DNA from: Mytilinidion resinicola
Lineage: Eukaryota; Ascomycota; Dothideomycetes; Mytilinidiales; Mytilinidiaceae
DNA length: 64,000 nt
NCBI RefSeq assembly: GCF_010093595.1
Contig: NW_022985440.1
Coordinates: 1,798,325-1,862,324 of the forward strand
Reading direction: 5' to 3'
Shown here in pieces: positions 10,508-23,453 of the stretch. The translations under genes and the position numbers were made by a program. The notes under the pieces were generated by a model. It searched no databases, had not been told where the DNA came from, and worked only from the letters and a program-made list of their open reading frames with translations. Numbering within the stretch: position 1 is the first letter of the stretch; each line of letters starts with the position of its first letter.

Positions 10508-13500
10508 TTGATTTATATAATTAAAAGAATTATATAAATAAAAGAATTATAAGAGTTTAAAAATCTATATATAGGATAGATTATATAATAAACTAGGCGA
10601 AGTCCTAGAGTTTATAAAGTGCACTACTATATTAGTAAACTAGGCAATTTCACCAGTATAAATAAATAATCGCCCTGCTGGACTTCTACTAATACTTCTA
10701 CTAATAATACTTAAAACCTTATAGAATTCTATGCTATAATACTATAATTGCTTTTTAGTCCTATTTTAGCTAGAAATTTTTCCATTTTTACCTAAGTTTA
10801 ACTTAGCCAACTATTGCAGTAACAGGCCGCAGGGGAGTAAGCGCGGCTAATATAACTTTTTTAAGATAAATACTCTTTCTATATACATGCTATTACCCTC
10901 TAAAAAATAACGCATTAATAACAACGTTAAGAACACGCCGCGAGCTATATCTATACGGCCTGCCCTATTACTTATTAGCCCGGAGCAAAGCTTTCCTTCT
11001 CGGCGGTATAGCTAGAAAAGGCTAGTATAGGTCTTAACTCTATATTAACCGAGGGCAGCAGTATTTACTTATTTCTTATAAAAGTAATTGTAGTATAGCA
11101 TCTATTATAATCGCGGCGCCAATTACCTTAGATCTAAGTAATACTTTTTAATATTAAATTATAAATATACAGAAACCGTTTTTTAATATTAACCTAGAGC
11201 AGATTAAATAATTATAAGTATAGAAATATACTATTATTTATAAGCAGGTATTAAAGTTTAGAGGTATTAAAGGCTTTAACTTAGGGTACTAGTAGTAGGG
11301 CCTTTAGTATAGGTAGACCTTAGGTTAATAGAACGCGTAGTAAGGATATACATGCTTATTATTACCCGGTTATCTATTCTTTTTTTCCCTAACTAGGCCT
11401 AATATAGCGGTTGTTACCGGCCCTTAGTTTAAGGCAGACTTTCTAAAACTTATCTACTTATTCTACTAAATCCCTGTTACTAGTATACCTACCGGCTGTA
11501 ATTTTAGGATTTAATATTATAGGTAGAGGTTTTATCCTCGTTCTAGTAGTTATTAAAGGTATTAGCCCCTTTTTTAAATTTAGGGTAGTAAACGGCTGGC
11601 TAAATACAGTATCGGCACTAAAAGAGCCGGACTTAACTTTTTTTACCTCGAAATTTTATTAGAAGGAATAGGGTATATATATTAATATTATTATAGCAAT
11701 AGATTATTTCCGTTATAGTATATACCAGCGCATCCGTACTGCGCCTAAGGTCCGATCTAGGAATTTTTCAAATATATTATTCTACTTTATAGCTATTTTA
11801 TTCCTGTATATAAATAACCGCAGGTTGTCTAACTATAACTATAGTACACGCGTTTATTAGCGGAAGCGTATATTACCTTTTTTAAACCTCGGATTAGGGC
11901 CTATAGTATAAGGCTTATATTCTGCTATATTTTTATCTATATTTTTATCCTTATCTTAGTCTATACTAAGTACTAATAAGCTCTAATAAAAATATAGGTC
12001 TAATATACTATTATTATATTAGTATTCTAGTATTAACTATAAACCCTGTAATACTTAGGTTATCTAAATAACTTAACCTTTCTCTCTAAAAATAGTGCAG
12101 TTTAGCGCTATCCGGTCTAGAAGCAATTTTAAATCGCTGCAATAGATAATTACTATTATAATCGATAAGCCTTTTATTAGTATAGGGTAAAGCGTAAAAT
12201 CGGTTATTTAGTAGGCCGTGTTAACGCCGAGTTTATAATTAATATTAGGTTTATCTATAGCTATTGCTCCAGGAAAAAATATTTATAGAAAGCTAGACTA
12301 AGTTACCCTATCTATTCTAGGTCTAGACTAAGGTTATAATTAGGATAATATTACTTATTAAGACGTTTTTATATATATTATACTTAAATCCCCTAGTCTA
12401 AAAGCGGTTCGTAATATACTGCGCTCCTTTTAGGAATAACAATTGCTTAGTTTATATTGCCGAGAAGTTGTTACTAACACGTGTTCGCTATCGCCGCTAT
12501 TTTGAAATAGATCTAAGGTATCGGCGCTATTATTTTTGCCGCCACCGTTCCCGCCACTAGTATTTAGATTATTGCTAACTCTAAAAGGCAAAAAATAGCT
12601 GCCGCGGGCCTGCGGCGGCGGCGGCGGCGGCGGCGTTAATAATAATATTAGTGTGCACACAGGACTAGGTGCAAGGCTCTCTGCCTATAGCTAGACCGAC
12701 CGCCGCTTTACTAAATAGGAATCTTCCGAGGCCGGTTTTAAGGTGTGGACCAGCACTTATATAAAGGGGGTACTTATATTAGTAGATAAGCTATACTTCC
12801 GCTTATATATTACTATACTAACTCTATTATAAGGTGCGTTCTACTCTAAAAAACTATTTTTAAAGGGCGTTAAAAATAGGTTTTTTAAGTCTACAGGAGG
12901 ATTACTTACTATTATACACGTTTTCTATAGAAAATATACGTATACTAGCTATATCTAAGTTATTCTAATATTTTTACTACAGGCTACTAAATCGGATATT
13001 ATCTATATTATAGCTTACTTCGGCTGCGTTATCGTCTAGAAATTCTGTTATTAATTAGCAAATTAGTACTATAACGCTATTAATATACCTACTTATATAA
13101 CTTCCCTTAAATAACTAACCTATAGTTAAGTTTATTTTTTTAATAGTTATAGTCTAGAAAAACTCTTCTTAGCCAGGCTGCTAGCTCTATAGCATCTGCA
13201 GAGAAAGAATAGTACTAAGGTCTTTTTTACTATCTATATATATATTAGCCGGGATCTATTAGCTTATATAGTTAAAAAGTAGGAAATACCCGGATATAGT
13301 AAACCTAAAGGACTAGTAGCTTCTACTATAGCTAGTAGTCCCGGATTTAGAAAACGTAACGTATTAAAGGCTAGTAGATTAGTTAGAAAGTTATTAATAT
13401 TAGCCTACTCTCTATTATATCCGTAAAAGCTATTTTTATAAAGGTTATATTTTATTATATTAGATATATTTTTAGGATTAGGCTTAGGCTTAGATTTTTT

Positions 13501-14540
13501 TTTATATCCGAGTTCTAAAAAATTAAAAGGAATATATTATATAGAATGCGAAGTAGCTAGTAGAAAAGTGCTAATAGTAGCTATTATAATAAGGTTTACT
13601 AGGCTTTCTAGCTTAGGAAATAGAGCTATATCTAAAGGTTTATATATATAGTTATCCCTCTAAGCTAATAGCTATTACTTAGCGTACTATTACCGGAAAT
13701 ACCTTCTAAAACAGGCTTATATAAAGTTTATATAAATACCGCACCCTAGTATAAAGGCTTAGTCGAAAAAAAAGGTAGAAATAGTAGTATCGACTTATTT
13801 ATCGCTTTTAGTGTTTTTAAAATAATTCTAGGAAATAAGGTAATATTAAAATAATATATAAATAACCTATTTTTGCCGGCAGTAGCCTATACTAGTTAGA
13901 TAGTTAGTTTAGAGAACTCCGTTTATATTTTACAGCCTTACCTAACGCCGTTACTTTGCTATTAGCTGCTAACTTCTAAATACTAGCTCCCTACTAGTTA
14001 TATTAAGATATTACAACTATATTAAACGCTTTATATAAGGCGGAGCATTCTGCAGGGGCTATTATAGTAATATAAAGGTTATAAGAATAAAATTAATGCC
14101 TTACGCCTTATATAAGTGCTTTACCGCGTTATTTCTAATAGATTTAGGCCCTAGTAAAACGCGGATAATAGAGCGCAAATTAGCTAGAGTATTCTACTAA
14201 AGAACTAAAGTTAGAGAATATAAGGCCGGATAACTAAAGCTAAGATAATAGTATAAGCGCTATTTACTAAAGTGTTTTATTCCGGCTAGAATAGGATATA
14301 GAAAGGGCTATATTTATCTCTTACGGCCTATACTAATAGTAACGCTAAGCCGTTAGCTATAAGCTTCTAGACACCTACCGCCTGCTTACTATACTGTAAT
14401 ATTATAGCTATAGTAGATATATTATATAAGGTAGAGTATTCTAAAACTATAAAGGCGAAACTAATCCTTATATAAGTAACTAACCACGTTATTATTAAAA
14501 GATCTAGTCTAAACGTGTGTTACGATAGCGCTACACGCGA
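10508..14540. other. AT-rich RIPped DNA, unidentified
   Basis: About 4 kb of TA-rich sequence without an intact reading frame on either strand. I could not match a transposon or gene family with confidence. A (CGG)n microsatellite of about 23 bases lies at 12613-12635. The composition is like neighbouring transposon relics, so it is probably an old repeat. Confidence 0.6.
12613..12635. repeat. (CGG)n microsatellite
   Basis: Nearly eight tandem CGG triplets, a GC-only island inside strongly AT-rich DNA. It lies in a 77-codon minus-strand ORF as a poly-Pro run, but there is no other support for coding. Confidence 0.9.
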
Positions 14541-15000
14541 GAGGTCGAGGGCTTAAAGAGGAGCGTTGATTAGGTGCTATGTACAATGCTACGTGGAGAA
14601 TTAAGACGTTGTGTAAGGAACAGGAAGACGGGAGACGGGCCACCGGATATAAGGGCGTGGCCGAGCGCGTGGCGTACGGCCTCTATGCCGTTTCGGCGCG
14701 TGGCACGCGTGTACGCGAGGTCCTTACCAGATCAGGTGATAGGAAAAGGGGGCAGCCGGTAGGTGGCTGGAGCGGGACAGGATAGGAAGCGGAAGCGAGA
14801 CGGGAGCGGAGCAGGGTAGGCAGGGCAGGAGGCCGGCCAACGGTAGTAGGCCGGTGCAGATTGCTGGAGTTGTAGCAATCTGCGGCAGAATTTCGGTAGG
14901 TAGGGTGTCGCGGTCGATACCGTGACAACGTGGCACAGGTAACGGACTAGATTAGTAAGTATATTCGGCCGAAGGAGCAGGGTGCAAGAGGCGGAGTAAT
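14541..15000. other. GC-balanced patch inside RIPped DNA
   Basis: About 450 bases of normal composition with abrupt edges, flanked by TA-rich sequence. It holds overlapping short ORFs on both strands without recognisable motifs, and a perfect 10-bp hairpin at 14856-14883. It could be a young insertion, an LTR or leader of the gypsy relic, or a region that escaped RIP. No family is recognised. Confidence 0.5.
14856..14883. repeat. Perfect 10-bp inverted repeat
   Basis: GCAGATTGCT and AGCAATCTGC are separated by an 8-nt loop. It could form an RNA or DNA hairpin; no role is known. Confidence 0.8.
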
Positions 15001-15639
15001 TAGAGCTAAGACAATAGTATAAAAACTATATAACCTGCTTTTAACTAAGTTATATATAAGCTACTAATACCTCGGCAATCTAGAAGAAAAGTAGGGGGAT
15101 AGGCTAATTAGTTATATAGTAAGGCGTGTAATAGATAGGGTGTATTTCTCCTTTAACCGCAGATATAGCTTCGGGCAAGAAAAGCGTAAAATTTAAGGAA
15201 TTAGAACTAGAAAGAGAGAAAGGAAGGCGTTTTGCTCGTGGATTTATTACAGGTAGAAGTCTAGAAGTACTAGAGCAGGGGCTTAGCGTATATAAAAGCT
15301 AAGATAACCAGGCTGTATAGAACGGGTATAACAGCGACGACGGAGTAATAAAAGGAGAATTAGATAGCTATAGCAAAGCTAGTCCAACTCTACTAAGCGG
15401 GCGGCTAGGTTTAAGAAAAATACCTTATAACGGATAGTTAGGTAAGGGGCAGTTGGCGAAGCCGAAGGCTATATAGAGGGATATTACGGATAAAGGGATA
15501 GGAGTAGAGAGAAAAGAATAAGAAGAAAAAGGGAAAATAACGGCGAAGGAAGGGCCTTTTATAGTAGACGTTAAGGTCGATTACCGGGTCGGGCGTAGCG
15601 CGAAAGACCGTAAGCGAGGCGCGGATTACCTAAACAGGG

Positions 15640-17720
15640 TGCATCTATTTCCTAATATAGGCCTGCCGTCTAATTATTTACTAAAAAAAAGTTTAATACT
15701 AGTAAATTAGAATATTATACTTTTCTTCTATTACTAAAAAAACTCCGCTAATACTTATATAGAATAGCCTTTACTATAGAAACCGATATATAAATATTAG
15801 TAGTATAGTTAAATAGAGCTATAATAGACTTACTAAGTATACTAATAATAAAGTAGCTAGTATAAATATAGCTATAGGATTTTAAAGTCCGCTATATACT
15901 AGGAAAAAAAAATAGAGCTATAGATAGGCTATTATAACGGCCTTTAAATAATAATAAGGTTCTTACTAAGCTATATAAAAATATTAACGCCTTTATTAAC
16001 GCTAAAATTAAAGTAGTAAGCTATAGTACTACGCCTGCAGTAAGGGTAAAAAGGGTAGACGTAATAGTAGAAGGATTTAATATACTGCTAGAAAATAGCT
16101 ACTCTAAAAAATTCTAGCGTATTATAATATAGCTAATAACTATATATTAGCCGGAGGGAATAAAGCGTAAAAAATACTACTTATTTAAGAAAAACGCTTA
16201 CCGTTTTATAGTTTATAAGCGCTACCTTTTTTAGTATTAATTAAAGAATATTCTAATATAATAGGTTATTAACAATTCTAACCTTTACTATAAAACTATC
16301 CGGAGCCTCTATAATAACAGGTTTTATTACGGCCGGAAGGAAACCTACTAGCAGATTTTCTAGAAGTACTAGTAGCTAAACCTATAGAAAAATATATATA
16401 GCTATATTACTAGCTATATAAAATACTAGCTATAAGTATCTAACTATATATAGAAAGCTTTATACCTAATATAGAAAAGTATACTATAGAAATAGGTATC
16501 TATTAATATTATTAAGCTCCCTATATCTAGAAAATACTAGTTTATTATTATTACCCGCAAATATATTTCTAAATAGGTAGAGGTATAGGTATTATAAAGG
16601 GCTAATTTAAAATCTATTATAAAGTTCCTATATAAGGATATTATTAGCCGCTATAGGCTTATAGGGCGCCTAAGCGTTAATAGCAGAGGTAAGAATATAG
16701 GAGAAGTGCTTAATATACTTATACTATATAGCGTAAAGCGCGTTTAGGCTTCTACCTACTATCTAGAAGCTTAAAAACTTATTAAATAAGGCTACTGGCC
16801 TATTTTAGATACTTTTATAAAGCTGCCTAGGAACTAAATAAAGAACCTATTTATAGTTCTATAGGCTAACTAATCTATAGTCTATATTAGTACTAGTATA
16901 ATACCCGTAAAAATAATATTCGGGCAGGAGTATATCCTTCTAATTAACCTTACTATTTTAATATAGCAGGCGCTGCTATAGAAATCTATTTATATAATAG
17001 CTAAACTTCTAGAGCTGCACGCCTGCTAGCTATAGTAATAGAAAAAGGATATTAAAAAGGTAGTAGCGCGGATAATTTATTACCGGCTAAATAATAAAAA
17101 GGAGTTTAATAGCTATAAGTAAGTTAGGGAGACAGGCTATAAAATTAGCAACCTAGTACTTTTCTAGAATAGTAAGTAGAAAAGAAATATAAGCCGCGTA
17201 AAAAAGCTAAGGCTTTACTAGCTAGGTCTATTCTAGATTTAAAATAGGATAGTAATAGGATTATACTAGCTAAAGGAGCTTAATAGTGCTATATTCTATT
17301 AATACACGCTAAGCAGCCGCCTTAAGCTTTTTATTTAATAGGATCTAGCTAACCTACTACTAAAAAATCGGCTAGAAAGTATAAATAGTATATAGAATAA
17401 TACCGCTTAACTAGAGATATAGTAGGATCTACTAGCTAATACTACTATATAGCCGCGGAGTATTTTAGAAATAAAGCCTCTACTATTAAAAATAATAATA
17501 GATAGGCTAAATATAAAACTAAAATATTTAGTATACCTATAGCTAGAAGTATATATTATAGTACTACCTTTACTTAACCGGGAAAAGTACTAGTGCTTTA
17601 ATAATAATAAAACACCTATTAATATACTACCTAAACGCTAGCGTATTAAAGTTTATATTATTCCGCCTTTTTAGTTTAACCGCAATAATTATAAATAATT
17701 TAATAATAAAAGCCTTATTA
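15640..17720 (+). pseudogene. Ty3/gypsy pol relic: RNase H and integrase
   Basis: The relic reads as RNase H followed by integrase, the Ty3/gypsy pol order. RNase H is recognised from KLEYYTFLLLLKKLRQYLYR-like text and ETDIQILVVQLNR-like text (near 15675-15800), then DFKVRYILGKKN. The integrase core follows near 16550-17000 (segment resembling ITRWPEA..., then FGQEYILLINL). A C-terminal chromo-like segment (ISNLVLFWNSK ... LYQLGPF) lies near 17150-17250. Many stops interrupt it, at likely Gln and Trp positions. The reverse transcriptase expected upstream is not visible between 15000 and 15640, so the element is deleted as well as RIPped. No LTRs were found for this copy. Confidence 0.65.
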
Positions 17721-18204
17721 ATTTCTTTTCCTAGTATATACGCATGCTTATAGCTTATAGTTCTAATATAGATATTTAATTAAGGGATAATTTTATAGGT
17801 AGAAAGGAATACTACGCGCCTATACCTAGTATATTAGGCACCGCAAGCCCGACAAGCAGCCTGTACGAGGCGGTGCTACGAACCTGCTCCTACATTGTAG
17901 TGAGCAGAGCAGATGCTTGAGGCACGATGGAGCTGGTAATGGCGTTGTGGCCGTTCGAAGGCCCTCCACCGGACGACGACAACAACGAACCGCATCACCA
18001 GAACAGAGGAACAACCATCAAAATGGGTATGAAAACCATCCGACGTATGTCTACTTGTGTAGGAAGCAAGCCGAACGTGGAGCCGATGCCTAGGCGTACG
18101 ATAGGACACCTCTGGGGTGGCGATGCAGAGTTTTCACCCTCCCCTCTATCGAAGCTCTCGTTAACTGATGGTGTCTACAGTGCCTACAGCGTCACCAAAG
18201 TCAT

Positions 18205-18316
18205 TGGCGGTCAATTGGAGGACCTCAAACAGCGTGGTGCTCGCAGCCTTTGCCTAGGGGACAGCATTCTCATGGCGGTCAAGTGGAGGACCTTAAACAG
18301 CGTGGTGCTCGCAGCC
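18205..18316 (+). repeat. Direct repeat, 44-bp units 68 bp apart
   Basis: Units at 18205-18248 and 18273-18316 both begin TGGCGGTCAA and end GTGGTGCTCGCAGCC, with two differences between them. The period is 68 bp. It ends about 90 bases before the assembly gap, so a longer tandem array may have caused the gap. Confidence 0.8.
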
Positions 18317-18405
18317 ATCGACAATGCCTGTAGGCGCCCATCGGCACGCGAGGAAGCCCAAAGCTCCTGAAGGGAGATGGTCACAGCCAGCATGGTGGGG
18401 GTAAT

Positions 18406-18645
18406 NNNNNNNNNNNNNNNNNNNNNNNNNNNNNNNNNNNNNNNNNNNNNNNNNNNNNNNNNNNNNNNNNNNNNNNNNNNNNNNNNNNNNNNNNNNNNNN
18501 NNNNNNNNNNNNNNNNNNNNNNNNNNNNNNNNNNNNNNNNNNNNNNNNNNNNNNNNNNNNNNNNNNNNNNNNNNNNNNNNNNNNNNNNNNNNNNNNNNNN
18601 NNNNNNNNNNNNNNNNNNNNNNNNNNNNNNNNNNNNNNNNNNNNN
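18406..18645. other. Assembly gap (240 N)
   Basis: A run of N in the GC-balanced stretch upstream of the LINE ORF1 remnant. Confidence 1.
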
Positions 18646-18793
18646 ACAACTCCTGCAAGACACGGTCGGCCTTGTGAAGGGGAGACTCTACAAGGTATCG
18701 CGAAGCAGCGTCAGCTGTGAGGCGAGGTGTGCAATGGCAGCGACAGCAGACACTGTCTGTACAGCCTAAGAGGACGGATGCGCGTGTCGGTCC

Positions 18794-19690
18794 ATGAACA
18801 GGCAAGGAGAGGAGGATGACATGGGCTTAAGGAGCAAACTGGTGCAGGGGCGTAGGAGGAGGGCTTTGTCCACCCGAGTCCTCGAGGCCGGGTTAGGAGG
18901 TGAGCTTAGGCAAGAGTCCTCCAGCCAGGCTGGAAAGCGTGTGAGAGGGGTCGCGCCCTCTCGTTGTAGTGTAGACAGCATGCAATACAATCTGTACCCG
19001 CCAGGCCGACACGCCAGCTCAATTATTGCCAGCGTGCGCACGGAAGCAATGGCAGACGAAGCTATCACAAAGGGATTTGCAATAAGTGGACAATTGCTGA
19101 CAGCCTCAAGATACGAAGCAGGCTTTGTAGCCACACAGTGCTTCAGATGCCAGGGCTACGGGCACGTTGCAAGACACTGCAAGAAGGACATCCGATGTGC
19201 AGTATGCGCAGGGGAACACGACACAAGACAATGCACGGCAACAGACACTAAGAAGTGCGCCAACTGCAAGAGAAACCACCCGGCATACAGTGCCGAATGC
19301 AGCGTAAGGAAAGGGGCCCAGCTACGGGCTACGTCAAAGAGGTGGGCGACGCCACACCGATACAACACCAACAAGGGGCCGAGCTTGTACACGCCCCAGG
19401 CCCCGCTGGGGGTGTGTACAACCTCAACCCAGTCCAGGAAGAGGAGAGCTGCTGACGACAACGCACGCGAAGGCAGCACAGAACTAGGGCCAGCGCCAAC
19501 AGCACTAAAGAGAGTAGGACGACCGAAGATGTTCGAGCATCCTAACAAGGACCCAAGCCAGCCGAAGATCAACGGAATGATGCAGACTGCTCGTTCAACG
19601 CAGCAATCTTCCTATCTAACGCCTTCTCAGACACTGCATACTTCTCGCTTTGCATCGCCATCCTTACAGCCTCTAACCCAGTTAACTTAA
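18794..19690 (+). CDS. LINE ORF1 (gag-like) with CCHC zinc knuckles, C-terminal part
   Basis: A nucleic-acid-binding protein of a Tad1/I-like non-LTR retrotransposon. The open frame runs 298 codons from ATG 18794. Clear similarity to the second copy begins near 18960 (SIIASVRTEAMADEAI). It contains three Cys-rich knuckles: CFRCQGYGHVARHC (near 19140), CAVCAGEHDTRQC (near 19197) and CANCKRNHPAYSAEC (near 19257), then a basic Ser/Thr/Pro tail. The stop at 19688-19690 stands where the frame could continue (ACT TAA TCA), so it may be a RIP stop. The usual ORF1 N-terminus (SYAAAAA-type motif) is missing. Unlike the rest of the element it is not visibly RIPped. Probably a remnant; expression is not implied. 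Confidence 0.65.
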   Translation: MNRQGEEDDMGLRSKLVQGRRRRALSTRVLEAGLGGELRQESSSQAGKRVRGVAPSRCSVDSMQYNLYPPGRHASSIIASVRTEAMADEAITKGFAISGQLLTASRYEAGFVATQCFRCQGYGHVARHCKKDIRCAVCAGEHDTRQCTATDTKKCANCKRNHPAYSAECSVRKGAQLRATSKRWATPHRYNTNKGPSLYTPQAPLGVCTTSTQSRKRRAADDNAREGSTELGPAPTALKRVGRPKMFEHPNKDPSQPKINGMMQTARSTQQSSYLTPSQTLHTSRFASPSLQPLTQLT

Positions 19691-19984
19691 TCAACAACGT
19701 ACGGAGATATAGATGGACTCTCACAACTTAAAACTGTTACCTAAGTGCTGTCCTTACAGGAAGACAATGCAAGCCAGCAACTACGCGCTGAAACAGGTGC
19801 AGCGAACGCTGCAGACACTATAGACATAGTTCAATATTAGAATAACCTAGCACACTTACTATTATACAGTACAACGTTAATAAAAGCCGCGAGACCTAGA
19901 GGGAGTTCCTGGAAAAAGCGGAGAGAGCCCAGCTTTAACCGCTGGTGCTAGCAATATAAGAGCTATAGAAGAATATATAGTAAT

Positions 19985-22900
19985 AAAAGCATATAATACT
20001 CTATATAAAGTTCTATTACCTTTTATACAGAGGAAGCCTATATATAAAAATATATATATATATTAATAAGAACTTTAATATTAACTAGTAGTTAGTAGAG
20101 CACTACTTACCGGATCTTATTACCCTCTTTTTCTATACTAGTAGAGAGGACATCTAAATTTATAATATCTATAACCCGAAACTAAACAGAATTATAGCTG
20201 TACTACCTTTACTACTAAATAATAACAACGCGGAGCATGTTTTTATAGGTAATATAAACCTATATTACCTATTATAGGAAGGAATATAAGTAATAAACAC
20301 GGAGAAGCAAGCGGAGGAGCTTATCCGCATTATAATAGAAGCAGGAATAGACCTAGCTATAGAGAAAGGTATAGAAATATAGGTAAGAGGAATATTATAG
20401 TCTATAATTAACCTTATATTTATAATAGAATAGCTAATAAAACGAACTACTTTCTATATAGTATAAAAGGAATAGAACTGTAATTTAGATTACCGCCCTA
20501 TATATACAGAGTTCGATATTACCCTACTAAGCGCAGTAGAATAGCTATAATATTAGCTGTAGAAGAATACTAACTAGAAAAAGGCGCGGAAGCACCTTTA
20601 AACCTAGCTAGACAAGCTAGATAACTAGAATAACTTTTAAAACACGGAGAAAAACCTTAATAAATTTGCACGCCTTTTTTATAAATATATACAGGCTATA
20701 ATTACTGCTACGGTGCCTATTATAAGGCTATTAAAACAGGTATCGCCGGTATAGTTAGAAGAATACTTAGAAGAAGTATATAAAACTAGAAAGGCGTATA
20801 GAATATAGCGCTTATCGCAATTTATAAAGGACTAAATATTATACTATATTTAGTATAACTATAAAAAGAGAACTATATAAAGGGAAAGTACTAAAGCATA
20901 GCGCTATATAGTAGAAAAAGTAATAAAAAACCTAAAAAGTATATAAAAGCTAGCTAATTAGGGCTGTATAGCTAGTAAGGAATTAAGACCTCCGCCTTAA
21001 TTTCCCCTTTTTTTAAAACCTAAGAACCCTACTCTATATATAGATAACAAAATAAAAGTATATATACTAGTAGAGCAGTTTTTTCCGCCTCCGGCTAATA
21101 TAGACTTATTTAACCTAGAAGGGTTCTAATACCCGGAACTATATAATACTATACTAGATATTATAATTAAGGATATTTTTTTAGCGCTAATAGGAACTGC
21201 CCTAGATAAAGCCCCGGGTATTATAGGGATTACTAACAGGTTTTTTAAAAAGTGCGAAATATAGCTAGCGCCTACGCTGGCTTAGTTTTTTATAAGGTGC
21301 CTATATAAAAAATACTATTCTTAGCCGTTTAAAGATTTTATTATAGTAGTGTTATATAAGCCCTAGAAAGTATTCTATATAATAGCAAAAGCCTATAGGC
21401 CGATCGCCCTGCTAGAAATAATAGGTAAGCTATTTAAACGGATTATAGCTATACGGCTATCGAAAATTGCGGAAGAAAAGGATATACTTCTACCTAGTTA
21501 GATAGGGGCACGACTAGAATATTTAATATAGATAGTACTTAAGCTTTTTACTAAATAAATCCACGCTATATAGAAAGGAAATCTATAGCTTATAGTATTA
21601 CTTTTTAGCCTAGATATATTAGGGGCGTTTAACTGTATATTATATAAATATATAATATATAACCTATAGATTTAATAAGTGCCGGAGTAGATAGTTAGGT
21701 TTATAAGGTTTTTCCTATAGAACCGCACTATAAGGCTTACTATTAGAAACTTTATAGCAGAATCTATTATAGTTACTATAGGAATACCGCAGGGCTTCTC
21801 CCTATTACTAATATTTTTCCTTTTCTTTACTAGCACGCTTCTACTAATACTATAGCGCGGTAATATAACGGCCTATAGGTTTATTAATAATATAAACATC
21901 CTTATATATAGCAAAAGTATAGAAAAGAACTGCAGGGCTATTAAACGGGCGCACAACCGGTGTATAAAGTAGGTAAGAAAGTATAGAGCAGTTTTTGCGC
22001 TAGATAAATACCACCTAATATACTTTATAAGAGCCCGTAAGTCTATTAATATAAAAGCTATAGTTAATATACAGGGCTTTACTAAAGGCCCTATAATAAA
22101 CCTAAGAATACTAGGGGTTTAGGTAGATTCTAAACTTAAATAGGGCCCGTATATTAATACTATAAAGAATAAAGCCACGGCCTAGATAGGGGCCCTTATA
22201 AGGCTTACAGCGTTAACCTAGGGCGCAAGCTTCTAAAAGGCACGTATAATATACTCGGCGGTTATTAGGCCTGCTATTATATATAGATGCACCTTTTAGT
22301 ATACTATACCGGGTATAAAAAAGCAGATTAGCAAGACAAAAATTAAGCAGCTTAAAATAGTATAGAACTAGTGCCTTTATACTATCTTAGGGGTATATAA
22401 GATAATAAATATTAGGGTAATAGAGCACAAAATATTATGCTCTTTACTCCGGCTAAAGCTAGAGGAACTTACAGTGGCCTACGCAGACCGCATACGTAAG
22501 GGGCCAGCCCGCAAGTATATTAAAACCTAATACAGCCGTATAAAAGAAACGGTCTATACTAAATACAGGCCGAAAGGAATACTATAGTACAGCCTAAGCA
22601 GGCGTAATAAACTCTATAAGCTCGCAGCGAAGGTATTACGGCTAGCCGCATAATATAAAGGCGAATCGGAAGAATTCTATAGGCGTATAAGGCGTGGTAT
22701 AATCTAGGATAAATACAAAGAGAAGTGGAAAAAGGAATAGAAAGCCTACTATAAAAAACTATGCTAAGAACCTCTAATACTAGTACTTAATACTAAATAG
22801 AGCAAATAATAAAAGGTACTATATAAAGAACTTATAAAGGTAGAAAGTATAATTATTATAAACCTACGGATAGAGTATATAGGGCTTAATAGTTACCTCT

Positions 22901-23180
22901 ACTATATAAAAGTGCCCGGCTACTTAACGCCGGCATGCCCTTACGGGTATAGCCTCTAATCCCTAAAATATATTATAATAAGTTGCGGAAAACACGTTAA
23001 GGGCAGGGGCGAGCTATTCTAGAAGGCTAAAATAAGGACGTATAAACAGCTCTATAGAAGCTAGAAAGGAAGAAAGGCTATAGCCTAATAGCTTTTCTAA
23101 AGAATAGACCTCCTGCTATACCTTTTAGTAGCTAGAAAAATAGCAGAGGCGGAGATATAGGTATTCCACCTTCTATAACT
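19985..23180 (+). pseudogene. LINE ORF2: endonuclease-reverse transcriptase, RIPped
   Basis: An endonuclease/exonuclease/phosphatase-type nuclease is recognised from FIGNINLHYLL-like text (GDFNLHH in homologues, near 20250) and DYRPIYTEFDI (SDH region, near 20490). Reverse transcriptase follows: DKAPGIIGITNRFF (near 21200), motif A as LDILGAFN (near 21615; usually DISGAFN), motif B as GIPQGFSLLL (near 21785) and motif C as GFINNIN (near 21880; usually FVDD). A C-terminal Cys/His segment reads CPYGYSLQSLKYIIISCGKHVKG (near 22940). Both catalytic Asp codons of motif C read Asn, consistent with G-to-A RIP changes. Dozens of TAA/TAG codons sit at Gln and Trp sites. Dead. Confidence 0.8.
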
Positions 23181-23187
23181 TTATATA

Positions 23188-23330
23188 ACTATATATACTA
23201 CGTATACTATATATACTATATATACTACGTATACTACGCATACTATATATACTATATATACTGCGCATACTATATATACTATATATACTACGTATACTAT
23301 ATATACTATATATACTACGTATACTACGCC
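23188..23330 (+). repeat. 9-bp minisatellite
   Basis: About 16 tandem copies of a 9-bp unit, TATACTATA or TATACTACG, with some CGCA variants. It sits directly after the end of LINE ORF2 similarity, so it may be part of the 3' UTR. RIP (CG to TA) explains most unit differences. Confidence 0.85.
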
Positions 23331-23453
23331 GCCTATATTACGCACCTACCTAATAGCTATATCTACTTATATACTACAGCCTCTATATATATCGCAGCCT
23401 ATATAGCACTACCTCTATATATATTATTTAATTTAAGGACCAACGCCTTAATA

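Larger units (their letters stand above)
17826..18960. other. UnRIPped GC-rich segment with gap
   Basis: Composition switches abruptly to GC-balanced at about 17826. It holds a 147-codon plus-strand ORF (17927-18370) with no recognised domain, a 44-bp direct repeat and the gap at 18406-18645. It runs into the LINE ORF1 remnant with similar composition, so it may be the 5' region of that element, or unrelated DNA joined by the assembly. Confidence 0.4.

Noticed and set aside
6608..10519. Target-site duplication for the MULEs
   Set aside because: The 9-11 bp outside the ends (also for 44977-46293) are AT-rich and similar in composition but not identical, so no duplication is claimed.
12430..12660. 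Minus-strand ORF with poly-Pro
   Set aside because: The poly-Pro comes from the (CGG)n microsatellite; no other coding support.
18211..18805. ORFs across the second N run
   Set aside because: Over half of each is N; no motif on either side.
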